Origin: CAYGXH01 sp964354485 | Lineage (GTDB): Bacteria > Bacteroidota > Ignavibacteria > UBA10030 > SZUA-254 | DNA length: 6,056 nucleotides | Direction of reading: 5' to 3' | Assembly: GCA_964354485.1 (NCBI GenBank) | Contig: CAYGZY010000054.1 | Location: 1 to 6,056, forward strand | The notes under the pieces: generated by a model | Database searches by the model: none | What the model was told of the DNA's origin: nothing | The model's input: the letters and a program-made list of their open reading frames with translations, nothing else | Position numbers and translations under genes: made by a program | In this document: positions 1-5,963 of the stretch, piece by piece | Position numbering within the stretch: position 1 is the first letter of the stretch | Layout: each line of letters opens with the position of its first letter

Positions 1-407
1 TTATTGCTCGTTCCAATAACCAGAGCCTCTTCACGCGAAGAGACATCATAGAGGACAATCATGCGCTGGCGTGCCATAACGTTCCCTCTGCGTACCTGGT
101 CGATTTCTCCAATTTTAGAGAGATATGCATCCACCATGGGAGTAATATCGATCGTCTGGGAACGGATACCAAGTAACTTTACTACCTCCAATGCGTCTCT
201 GATACTATCGGGACTGCTCGTCTTGTAAGGAAGGAGAAGTGCCAGGACATTCTCTTTCCCGAGCGCTTCAACGGTAAGATATGCCACTAGCGATGAATCG
301 ACTCCCCCCGAGAGTCCCGCAATCCCTTTTCGGAATCCCGCCTTTGCAACTTCTGTCCGTATAAATCCGACTAATTGCTTTCGTATTTTTGCAGTATCGA
401 GAACCAT
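1..407 (-). CDS. nadE: NH3-dependent NAD+ synthetase, N-terminal part (truncated by window edge)
   Basis: NAD+ synthetase amidates deamido-NAD+ (NaAD) to NAD+ with ATP in the cytoplasm, the last step of NAD biosynthesis. I translated 135 residues from the ATG at 407. The ATP-PPase P-loop SGGVDSS is at residues 33-39, the family block GNVMARQRMIVLYDVS at 108-123, and the family motif GTSN at 132-135, where the window cuts the frame. The protein opens directly with the synthetase fold and has no N-terminal nitrilase/glutaminase domain, so it should use free ammonia and be roughly 250-280 residues when complete. The start is the only in-frame ATG; a stop lies upstream at about 441-443, and no strong Shine-Dalgarno sequence is visible. 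It is divergent from the protease gene. Family identity is very secure; the gene symbol follows from it. Confidence 0.95.
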   Translation of the reverse strand, partial: MVLDTAKIRKQLVGFIRTEVAKAGFRKGIAGLSGGVDSSLVAYLTVEALGKENVLALLLPYKTSSPDSIRDALEVVKLLGIRSQTIDITPMVDAYLSKIGEIDQVRRGNVMARQRMIVLYDVSSREEALVIGTSN

Positions 408-468
408 AGGAATACAACCATCTTTTGTTAATGTATATATTTAAAATCTTTCCATCCCGTAATGGATG

Positions 469-474
469 ATTATA
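469..474 (-). promoter_or_regulatory. Candidate -10 element for nadE
   Basis: Read on the minus strand this is TATAAT, a perfect match to the general bacterial -10 hexamer. It would place the transcript start near 462 and leave a leader of about 55 bases before the nadE ATG. No good -35 is visible at a 16-19 base spacing; the bases there are an A-rich run. The surrounding DNA is AT-rich, so a chance match is quite possible. A weak 5-bp hairpin (tccat 451-455 with atgga 462-466) sits at the start of the inferred leader. Confidence 0.3.
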
Positions 475-552
475 GGAAAAGTGTGTTTATATTTTTGTTG
501 CATTACCATTTTGATATTTCAAACGATAATCGGTCATTATTTATTACCGAAA

Positions 553-670
553 CTCACCTCTCCCTATCCCCCGCCTTAAAGATTGGCGGGTAAACTCTCC
601 TACGAAGAGAGGGAACGCTTGATTATTGTTCCTTTAAAACATAGCCTTAACATTCTCCCCTTGTAGGAGG
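553..670. repeat. Structured intergenic element, possible dispersed repeat
   Basis: Several inverted repeats overlap here. CCCGCC (570-575) pairs with GGCGGG (585-590). CCTCTC (557-562) pairs with GAGAGG (607-612) around it. CTCTC (595-599) can instead pair with GAGAG (607-611). CTCCTAC (597-603) pairs with GTAGGAG (663-669). On the minus strand the segment reads with phrases such as 'gggatagggagaggtgag' and 'cttcgtaggagag', which resemble noncoding palindromic intergenic repeats I associate with FCB-group genomes. Only one copy lies in the window, so the repeat claim rests on resemblance; the inverted repeats themselves are directly visible. Confidence 0.35.
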
Positions 671-747
671 TAATGCCCGTTCTCAGTTATATATGGAAAA
701 TACGGATAAATGGCACGAAATTCAAAACGATTCTTCCGTTAGATTTC

Positions 748-776
748 TTGATTTTCCAGTCAAAGTTTGATATGTT
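748..776 (+). promoter_or_regulatory. Candidate promoter of the S8 protease gene
   Basis: TTGATT (748-753) and TATGTT (771-776) are separated by exactly 17 bases, and each matches four of six consensus sigma-70 positions. This would start transcription near 783 and leave a leader of about 20 bases before the ATG at 804. The sequence does not show an obvious Bacteroidetes-type TAnnTTTG element at the expected place. Weak prediction based on spacing only. Confidence 0.3.
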
Positions 777-803
777 ATAGTAAGAAAGGATTATGATATA
801 CAT

Positions 804-3800
804 ATGAAGAAAACCTCGTTTCTCATCCTCATCTCTCTTATCACCTCCGCTTTTGTTTTCGGAGGAGATATTGCCCCTCTTGGAAAACAATTGCAGAAAA
901 AGTACATCTCCATGTCTGAGAATGATCAGACTGTCGTCGTGATTTACCTGACGGATAAAGGCGATATCGGCAAGTACAAAGTAATACAGGCGCAATCATT
1001 TCTCACCGAACGCTCGATCCAGCGGCGACTGAAAGTTAGAACACCGGACGCTGTTATCGATGAACGGGATTATCCGCTCCACCAAATCTACGTCGACGCA
1101 ATCGGAGAGAACGTACTTCAAATCAGGCATCAGTTAAAATGGTTCAATGCTATCAGCGCAATCGCAACGAAGAGCCAGATTGAAATAATCAGGAAATTTA
1201 ATTTTGTGAAGGAAATCGAACTCGTAGGACAATGGAAAAAAGATAAAGAAAGCGAAAGAGAACAGTCACTAGAGAAAGTAATTGCACCACCTGAACCGAG
1301 CGGAACCACTTCTTTCAACTATGGAACATCTTTTATTCAGGTGAATCAAATCAACGTGCCCATTGTGCACGATAAGGGAATTTATGGACAGGGAGTTATC
1401 GTTGGTGTTTTCGATAACGGCTTCCGCATTCTTAACCATGAATCTTTTGCATCGATGAATATTATTGCTCAGCGGGACTTCGTCGACCACAAGGAAAGCG
1501 TTATCCCCTACAATCCGTCCCACGGTGGACACGGTGTCAACACACTCTCCACGGTCGGCGGCTTCAAGTCCGGTCAGCTGATAGGTCCTGCATTCGGTGC
1601 AGATTACATACTCGCGCGTACCGAGAATGATTCAAGCGAAACTCCCATCGAGGAAGATTATTGGGCGGCGGCAATTGAATGGGCAGACAGTATCGGTGTT
1701 GACGTCACCAGTACCTCTCTCGGATATCTCACATATGATGCTCCATATACAAGCTGGACATGGGAGGATATGGACGGCAACACGACTCTCATAACCAAAG
1801 CCGCAGACCATGCCGTGAGTCTCGGTATAGTTATCGTAAATTCTGCGGGTAATAACGGCTACACCAGTGAACATAATACATTAAATGCGCCGGCTGACGG
1901 TGATAGCGTTATAGCGGCGGGCGCGGTGACATCCGCAGGAGAACGATCGTCATTCAGCTCTGTTGGTCCTACTACCGATATTTCAGCGAGAATAAAACCG
2001 GATATTATGGCCATGGGATCGGGTGTAAGAGTCGCAAGCTCATCGGATCCATTCGCCTATGGGTCTGCAAGTGGAACATCATTCTCATGCCCCCTCTCGG
2101 CAGGTGTAGCTGCCCTCATATTATCTGCGAATCCCACACTAGCTCCGATGCAGGTCAGGGAAGCGATGCGGCAAACAGCCAGCAATGCGGCAGCTCCAGA
2201 CAACCTCATGGGCTGGGGAATCCTAAATGCCGACAGCGCCATACGCTATCACGGGATTTTACCATTAGGCACGGTCAGCGGCACAGTCTACGCCGATCTC
2301 AACAGTAACGGCATTAAAGATCCCGAGGATACATCTCTCACAGGTATAAAAATTTACCTCACCGGATCTGCAACAGATACCACATATACAGACGGATCGG
2401 GTAATTACAATTTCGACAGTCTCGCAATCGGCGCGTATACAATTTCACAGGAGATATTAACAGGATGGAAACAGACAACTCCCCTACTTATACATAGCTT
2501 TTACCTCCTTCATATGGATGATACATCCGGTTTAGATTTTGGGAACTTCCGGCTTGCCATAATCCGGGGTTCGAAGTTCAACGATCTGAATGCGAACGGA
2601 ATTCAGGACGGGCTCGAAAGCGGGATGGATAATTGGGTATTCACGCTATCCAACGGAAATATTTCTTACCGCACAGTATCTCAGGACGGTGGTGTGTTTA
2701 CATTCACGGACATCGATACCGGCATATACACGCTCAGTGAAAGCATAAGAGTAGGATGGTTCCAAACAATTCCATACAATTACGGTTCCTATACCATAAC
2801 AGTACATAGTAGTCTGGATACCTCCGGATTCATCTTCGGTAACTACTATATACCGGATTCTATGTATAGTATAATGCTCGGATGGAATATGCTATCATTT
2901 CCCAAAATGGTATCCGACCATTCTGTCACAACATATTACCCTACTGCTATCTCCGATCTGTTCATATATAGTAATGCCTATATAGGTCTCGACACCATAC
3001 CTCCTAAGTTAGGGTACTGGCTAAAGTCATCGGTTGCCCAGAATGTCATTATTCATGGATCTCCGCGCTTAGTTGATACGATAAATCTTGTAAAGGGGTG
3101 GAATCTTATAGGATCGATCGATGATACGATTCCAAAATCATCATTGGTACAAATCCCAGATACAGTCATCGGCATGATATTCGGATTGTATGGCGGACTT
3201 TACCTGGAACCGCCCGGTGATCTATATCCACACCATGGATATTGGGTAAAGGCGAGAACAGACGGCAAAATCGTAATGAATGCTTCATGGAAGAACCAAC
3301 AGACAGACCTCCACGATCCGCCTGTCGAAGTATTCAAACCATCGAATACAATAACATTCACCGACAACAGAGGGAGGGAGCAAAAACTCTATTTTGGATT
3401 CGATGCCGATCATATTCGTATGGAGGAATCTTACGAGTTGCCTCCTCCGCCTCCAGATGGAGTTTTTGACATCAGGTTCGACAACAACCTCACACTAACA
3501 GCGACCGACAAAGTACAAAGAACAACGAACATTCTTATCAATTCCTCCGATTATCCAATCACCGTGCAATGGACAACGCGCGGTACTGGAGCATTCCTGA
3601 CCATTGACGGAAGGCGCATCGAATTGAATGTCGAGGGGAAAGCGATTATAGCAGAAAAACCGATGCGAGTCTCACTGACATTGGAACCATCTGATGGGCG
3701 TGAGATCCCGAAAACATTTGCACTGGAACAAAATTTCCCTAATCCGTTCAATCCCATAACGGTTATCCATTATCAATTACCGGAAGATAGCTGGATAACA

Positions 3801-3974
3801 ATGAAAATTTATAATTCTTTCGGACAGGAGATCGGCATACTATATGATGGTATGCAGAAAGCGGGTTATAAATCGGTTGAATGGAACGCCGGAAAATACG
3901 CAAGCGGTGTTTATTTTTATAGGTTGATCGCAGGCTCGTTTATCAGTACGAAAAAAATGGTTTTGATACGATAG
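804..3974 (+). CDS. Secreted subtilisin-like (S8) serine protease with type IX secretion sorting domain
   Basis: Extracellular endopeptidase of 1056 residues. Residues 1-21 form a signal peptide (MKK, hydrophobic core, cleavage near FVFGG). Residues about 35-145 are a propeptide of the type seen in FCB-group S8 proteases (FLTERSIQRRLK, then a WFNA.SAIA segment). The catalytic domain spans about 175-485: Asp204 in GVFDNG, His240 in SHGGHG, oxyanion Asn350 in NSAGNNG and Ser426 in GTSFSCP, all intact. Two SdrD-B/Cna-B-like beta domains follow (about 489-582 and 583-682), each opening with a D.N.NGI.D motif and ending in FGN. Two GWN modules lie at about 687-755 and 760-828 with GYW(L/V)K motifs. 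A proline-rich strand (PPPPP 880-884) lies in the spacer domain, and the T9SS sorting domain is at 971-1056 (ALEQNFPNPFNP, ending KKMVLIR). The start gives a proper signal peptide; AAGGA (786-790) is 13 bases upstream, somewhat far. It stands alone, with a terminator directly downstream. Substrate unknown. Confidence 0.95.
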   Translation: MKKTSFLILISLITSAFVFGGDIAPLGKQLQKKYISMSENDQTVVVIYLTDKGDIGKYKVIQAQSFLTERSIQRRLKVRTPDAVIDERDYPLHQIYVDAIGENVLQIRHQLKWFNAISAIATKSQIEIIRKFNFVKEIELVGQWKKDKESEREQSLEKVIAPPEPSGTTSFNYGTSFIQVNQINVPIVHDKGIYGQGVIVGVFDNGFRILNHESFASMNIIAQRDFVDHKESVIPYNPSHGGHGVNTLSTVGGFKSGQLIGPAFGADYILARTENDSSETPIEEDYWAAAIEWADSIGVDVTSTSLGYLTYDAPYTSWTWEDMDGNTTLITKAADHAVSLGIVIVNSAGNNGYTSEHNTLNAPADGDSVIAAGAVTSAGERSSFSSVGPTTDISARIKPDIMAMGSGVRVASSSDPFAYGSASGTSFSCPLSAGVAALILSANPTLAPMQVREAMRQTASNAAAPDNLMGWGILNADSAIRYHGILPLGTVSGTVYADLNSNGIKDPEDTSLTGIKIYLTGSATDTTYTDGSGNYNFDSLAIGAYTISQEILTGWKQTTPLLIHSFYLLHMDDTSGLDFGNFRLAIIRGSKFNDLNANGIQDGLESGMDNWVFTLSNGNISYRTVSQDGGVFTFTDIDTGIYTLSESIRVGWFQTIPYNYGSYTITVHSSLDTSGFIFGNYYIPDSMYSIMLGWNMLSFPKMVSDHSVTTYYPTAISDLFIYSNAYIGLDTIPPKLGYWLKSSVAQNVIIHGSPRLVDTINLVKGWNLIGSIDDTIPKSSLVQIPDTVIGMIFGLYGGLYLEPPGDLYPHHGYWVKARTDGKIVMNASWKNQQTDLHDPPVEVFKPSNTITFTDNRGREQKLYFGFDADHIRMEESYELPPPPPDGVFDIRFDNNLTLTATDKVQRTTNILINSSDYPITVQWTTRGTGAFLTIDGRRIELNVEGKAIIAEKPMRVSLTLEPSDGREIPKTFALEQNFPNPFNPITVIHYQLPEDSWITMKIYNSFGQEIGILYDGMQKAGYKSVEWNAGKYASGVYFYRLIAGSFISTKKMVLIR

Positions 3975-3980
3975 AGATAT

Positions 3981-4016
3981 ATCAATAGCCCCCAACTTAA
4001 GTTGGGGGCTATTGAT
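3981..4016. terminator. Bidirectional terminator hairpin between convergent genes
   Basis: This is a perfect 36-bp palindrome: ATCAATAGCCCCCAAC (3981-3996), TTAA, then GTTGGGGGCTATTGAT (4001-4016). The 16-bp stem has a GC-rich centre and starts 7 bases after the protease stop (3974) and 8 bases beyond the asparaginase stop (4024). Its position between two convergent genes and its symmetry suit termination from both sides. There is no classic run of T on either side, so the release mechanism is not certain, although the AT-rich base of the stem may help. Confidence 0.85.
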
Positions 4017-4023
4017 CGGTTAT

Positions 4024-5085
4024 CTAGTTTTCGCGGTATATTAATACAACGGGTTTTCCCGACTTATCCATATATGCCCTGTACATCCCTGCAGTATTAA
4101 ATGGCATTGCGATATTCCCTTTTCCATCGAGGGCGATCACACCACCGGTTCCGCCAAAATCTGTGAGTTTCGCGATAACGACTTCGGAAGCTTCTGCAAC
4201 TGACATTCCTTTATACTCCATCAGATCGGATATGTCCTTACCGACACTCAACCGGATAAAGTATTCTCCGTCTCCCGTTCCTGACACCGCACAGGTTTTG
4301 TTATTGGCGTAGTTACCAGCTCCTATAATCGGAGAATCGCCTATCCGGCCGAATCTTTTATTGGTCATCCCGCCTGTGGAAGTGCCTGCAGCAAGGTTGC
4401 CTAACTTATCGAGCGCCACACAACCGACCGTTCCGTGTTCCTGGGAGGGTTTTCCTGCAGGAGGATTCTTTTTTCTTTCCAATTTCATTGAATCATCAGC
4501 CCGAGAATCCTGGTTTATCATCCGTTGCAACTGATTCCATCTTCTCTCCGTACGGAAGTAATCGGCCGGTGTCATTTCCATTCCCTGCTCACTGGCAAAA
4601 GCTTCAGCGCCTTCGCCGGCAAGCATCACGTGCCAGGATTTTTCCATTACAAGCCGTGCGAGACTGATCGGATTCTTAATATGCTTAACAGCAGCAACGG
4701 CTCCAGCATTAAGGCTCTTTCCTTCCATAATCGATGCATCAAGTTCATTCGTCCCTTCGTGCGTGAAGACGGCACCCTTGCCTGCATTGAATAGAGGCGA
4801 ATCTTCCATGATTTTTATGGCAGTTTCCACTGCATCGAGAGCGGACCCGCCCTTTTTAAGAATATCGTATCCGGCTGTGAGTACATCCTTTAATTTATCA
4901 CGGTATTCTTTCTCAAGTTCAGGTGTCATGGAGGATTTTGTGATTGTTCCGGCACCTCCGTGAATCACGATAGCGATCGTCTCTGATTTTTCGGCCGACG
5001 TCTGCCCCTGTATATTGACGGGAATACCGAAATATACGATGATAAGTAACAGAAGAATAAACATCGCGATTGGAACCGATTTCAT
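4024..5085 (-). CDS. Exported isoaspartyl peptidase / L-asparaginase (Ntn-hydrolase, T2 family)
   Basis: The precursor of 353 residues belongs to the plant-type asparaginase family, which removes N-terminal isoaspartyl residues from peptides and hydrolyses asparagine. Residues 1-28 are a signal peptide (MKS, then a strongly hydrophobic stretch at 8-19), so the enzyme is probably periplasmic. Family motifs in order: HGGAG 42-46, FNAGKGAVF 99-107 with ELDASIM 114-120, a charged linker at about 190-216, then HGTVGCVALD 217-226. Autocleavage is expected before Thr219, which becomes the nucleophile of the beta subunit. Substrate-site blocks TSTGGMTNKRFGRIGDSPIIG (start 235; Thr237, Arg247, Asp250) and SGTGDGEYF (268-276; Thr270, Gly271) are present. 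Length is normal for a family member plus signal peptide. I chose the ATG at 5085 over a GTG at 5121, because the ATG follows an AGGTG ribosome site and gives a clean signal peptide. It is convergent with the protease and divergent from the HhH gene. Isoaspartyl peptidase versus asparaginase preference cannot be decided from sequence. Confidence 0.93.
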   Translation of the reverse strand: MKSVPIAMFILLLLIIVYFGIPVNIQGQTSAEKSETIAIVIHGGAGTITKSSMTPELEKEYRDKLKDVLTAGYDILKKGGSALDAVETAIKIMEDSPLFNAGKGAVFTHEGTNELDASIMEGKSLNAGAVAAVKHIKNPISLARLVMEKSWHVMLAGEGAEAFASEQGMEMTPADYFRTERRWNQLQRMINQDSRADDSMKLERKKNPPAGKPSQEHGTVGCVALDKLGNLAAGTSTGGMTNKRFGRIGDSPIIGAGNYANNKTCAVSGTGDGEYFIRLSVGKDISDLMEYKGMSVAEASEVVIAKLTDFGGTGGVIALDGKGNIAMPFNTAGMYRAYMDKSGKPVVLIYREN

Positions 5086-5089
5086 AGTA

Positions 5090-5094
5090 CACCT
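5090..5094 (-). promoter_or_regulatory. Ribosome binding site deciding the asparaginase start
   Basis: On the minus strand AGGTG ends four bases before the ATG at 5085. The alternative upstream GTG (5121) would place this site inside the coding region and add 12 residues (including two cysteines) ahead of the signal peptide, which is less natural. Confidence 0.55.
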
Positions 5095-5132
5095 GCATGT
5101 TAGTGATGAAGGAATGATCACATATCATTACC

Positions 5133-5171
5133 ACCGATCGGTAGTGTAAGAAATTTAAGGACGGAATGCAA
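5133..5171 (-). promoter_or_regulatory. Candidate promoter with palindromic operator upstream of the asparaginase gene
   Basis: Read on the minus strand, TTGCAT (5171-5166) and TACACT (5148-5143) are 17 bases apart, a plausible but weak sigma-70-type promoter. Directly after the -10 lies the perfect 10-base palindrome ACCGATCGGT (5142-5133), which would cover the predicted start of transcription near 5136. That is a typical location for a repressor operator. The hexamers match only partly (three and four of six), so the promoter is tentative; the palindrome is directly visible. Confidence 0.3.
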
Positions 5172-5207
5172 TCCGTTCGCATGTATTGATACTTGACCAT
5201 ATATTCG

Positions 5208-5233
5208 ATATGTTTGATGTGGAACAAACACAT
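5208..5233. repeat. Imperfect inverted repeat in the divergent spacer
   Basis: TGTTTG (5211-5216) is mirrored by CAAACA (5225-5230), with two more matching bases on each side after one mismatch, separated by 8 bases. It lies about 80 bases upstream of the HhH gene and could bind a dimeric regulator. A further palindrome CCTTAAGG (5240-5247) sits a few bases downstream. No convincing promoter with both hexamers could be placed for the HhH gene; TAAAAT (5254-5259) is a lone -10-like match. Confidence 0.25.
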
Positions 5234-5296
5234 AATATCCCTTAAGGATTAGATAAAATGTTATATCTATCGATAACGAAGCAGGAAATTTAAATC

Positions 5297-5302
5297 AAAG
5301 GA
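5297..5302 (+). promoter_or_regulatory. Ribosome binding site deciding the HhH gene start
   Basis: AAAGGA lies 10 bases before the ATG at 5313. The frame could also begin at a TTG at 5304, but that codon is only one base from this site, too close for use, so the ATG is preferred. Confidence 0.5.
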
Positions 5303-5312
5303 ATTGTACCAC

Positions 5313-5597
5313 ATGAAGAGAAAACTAAAGAACGGCGTAGAATCCTTACCTAATATCGGTCCTATCACTGCCATAAAGCTGAAGAAGATAGGGATTACAA
5401 CGACCGATGATTTTCTGAAGCAGGACCCTTACGAAATATTTGAAACTCTAAGGAGGGAAGTAGATCCTACGCTCTGCCGGTGCGCTCTAGCGACTATTGT
5501 CGGCGCGAGTGAGGGCAAACCTTGGCACAGAATCACAAAAAAGTCGGCCCGGGAGTATGAAAGACGGCATCCGTTTCATCGTTGGGGAAAATGCTGA
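5313..5597 (+). CDS. Small helix-hairpin-helix protein (Cdd1 / TfoX C-terminal-like)
   Basis: Small basic cytoplasmic protein of 94 residues with no signal peptide or membrane segment. Residues 11-35 read as a helix-hairpin-helix motif (SLPNIGPITA.KLKKIGITT.DDFL), the hallmark of small proteins related to the 'pathogenicity locus' Cdd1 family and the C-terminal domain of TfoX. Those have the same order: LP-IG-P, a GI-T--DL turn, then DPY-----L and a cysteine-bearing helix. Here that helix carries Cys55 and Cys57 (LCRCAL). The tail has a GKPWH motif (68-72) and the basic stretch REYERRHPFHRW. HhH motifs usually contact the DNA backbone, but Cdd1-like proteins have no settled function, so DNA binding is an inference. 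The stop overlaps the next ATG (TGATG at 5595-5599), a sign of translational coupling with the downstream YoaP-like gene. Confidence 0.75.
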   Translation: MKRKLKNGVESLPNIGPITAIKLKKIGITTTDDFLKQDPYEIFETLRREVDPTLCRCALATIVGASEGKPWHRITKKSAREYERRHPFHRWGKC

Positions 5598-5701
5598 TGG
5601 CTAAGAACAACAACGGCACAAAAATCAGAATCGATGAACCTGAGAGGATTGAATTTGATATACTCTCAACAATGCCCTTGGGTAGCTCGTTCAATCGATG
5701 A
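5597..5701 (+). other. Coupled 34-codon frame overlapping the start of the YoaP-like gene (frameshift candidate)
   Basis: An ATG at 5597 shares its A with the stop of the HhH gene and has GGGGA (5584-5588) eight bases upstream, better initiation context than any start in the YoaP-like frame. It reads MAKNNNGTKIRIDEPER... and stops at 5699-5701. The YoaP-like frame is shifted by +1 relative to it and stays open back to 5598, so removing one base anywhere between about 5600 and 5660 would join them. The A5 run at 5620-5624 is one possible place. Possible readings are a sequencing error, a real disruption, programmed frameshifting, or a short leader peptide. Confidence 0.35.
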
Positions 5702-5945
5702 GTTACGAAAGACTATTCTTGAAAGCGGACTGAAAGCGAAATTCAGACCGCTGAAAACCGCCCGTCAGGCACAGAACGCTCCATCGATCTACGGTGTTTT
5801 CACTCTCGTATATGATGGAAAGATCCTGGCCGACCATTACATATCGAGTCGAAGGTTCCAGAATATCATACGGAAGGAAATACCTCAGACTGAATCAAAT
5901 CGTTTTCAATCCTCACATCATAAAAAAAGCCGGGCCCATTTCTGA
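5634..5945 (+). CDS. YoaP-domain protein, stand-alone (N-terminus uncertain)
   Basis: The 103 residues match the domain normally found at the C-terminus of YoaP-type GNAT acetyltransferases. GLNLIYSQQCPWVARSI (5-21) corresponds to the family pattern GL-IIYS-QCPY/W, and RQAQNAPSIYGVFTLVYDGK (44-63) to EAQ-APS-YGVF-IVYNGK, followed by DHYISSRRFQNII (67-79). Cys14-Pro15-Trp16 is the conserved cysteine motif, placed as in a thioredoxin-like strand-loop; a redox or thiol role is only a guess. The acetyltransferase part is absent. The ATG at 5634 has no ribosome binding site; the natural start may be the coupled ATG at 5597 in another frame (see the neighbouring entry). Residues 84-103 look like a non-family tail and run into a terminator hairpin, so the 3' end may also be altered. 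Family match is from memory of the motif pattern. Confidence 0.7.
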   Translation: MNLRGLNLIYSQQCPWVARSIDELRKTILESGLKAKFRPLKTARQAQNAPSIYGVFTLVYDGKILADHYISSRRFQNIIRKEIPQTESNRFQSSHHKKSRAHF

Positions 5946-5954
5946 GACCGGCTT
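5922..5954 (-). terminator. Rho-independent terminator, oriented for the minus strand
   Basis: AAGCCGG (5927-5933) pairs with CCGGCTT (5948-5954) around a 14-base loop. On the minus strand the stem is followed by seven T (5928-5922), the classic intrinsic terminator. On the plus strand no T run follows, so it would serve the YoaP-like gene only weakly. It overlaps the last codons of that gene. A minus-strand gene to the right that would need it is not visible in the remaining 100 bases. Confidence 0.6.
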
Positions 5955-5963
5955 ATGACTACT

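Larger units (their letters stand above)
408..803. other. Divergent intergenic region (nadE / S8 protease)
   Basis: These 396 bases separate two genes that point away from each other. No convincing protein gene is present. The nadE-proximal part (about 420-540) is very AT-rich and holds a TATAAT-like -10 for nadE. The middle (about 553-670) holds several nested inverted repeats and pyrimidine-rich 'ctctcc' segments, listed separately as a possible repeat. The right part (about 690-803) holds a weak promoter candidate and the ribosome binding site of the protease. Two very short frames at 673-780 (35 codons) and 693-770 (25 codons) are not supported as genes. Confidence 0.7.

Noticed and set aside
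693..770. 25-codon frame MENTDKWHEIQ... upstream of the protease
   Set aside because: No ribosome binding site directly ahead, very short, no recognisable family, and it overlaps the promoter candidate.
673..780. 35-codon frame starting at ATG 673 just after AGGAGG (665-670)
   Set aside because: The Shine-Dalgarno match is only two bases from the ATG, too close for normal use, and the AGGAGG is part of the inverted-repeat element. The peptide shows no recognisable feature.
408..803. CRISPR array, tRNA or riboswitch in the long spacer
   Set aside because: No regularly spaced direct repeats, no cloverleaf with anticodon arm, and no riboswitch core that I recognise; only inverted repeats.
793..807. 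Four-codon mini-frame whose TGA overlaps the protease ATG
   Set aside because: The AAGGA site is only two bases from its ATG; the overlap is likely chance in AT-rich sequence.
687..995. 102-codon minus-strand frame across the protease start
   Set aside because: It lies antisense to the signal peptide and propeptide region of a secure gene, with no domain or ribosome site.
4525..4963. Plus-strand frames inside the asparaginase gene (89 and 66 codons)
   Set aside because: They are antisense to conserved asparaginase motifs and have no features of their own.
5161..5176. ACGGA/TCCGT hairpin upstream of the asparaginase
   Set aside because: Stem of only five pairs with no T run and located in a promoter region; too weak to call.
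4919..5233. 104-codon minus-strand frame overlapping the asparaginase N-terminus and its upstream spacer
   Set aside because: It overlaps the signal-peptide region of the secure gene in another frame and shows no recognisable domain.
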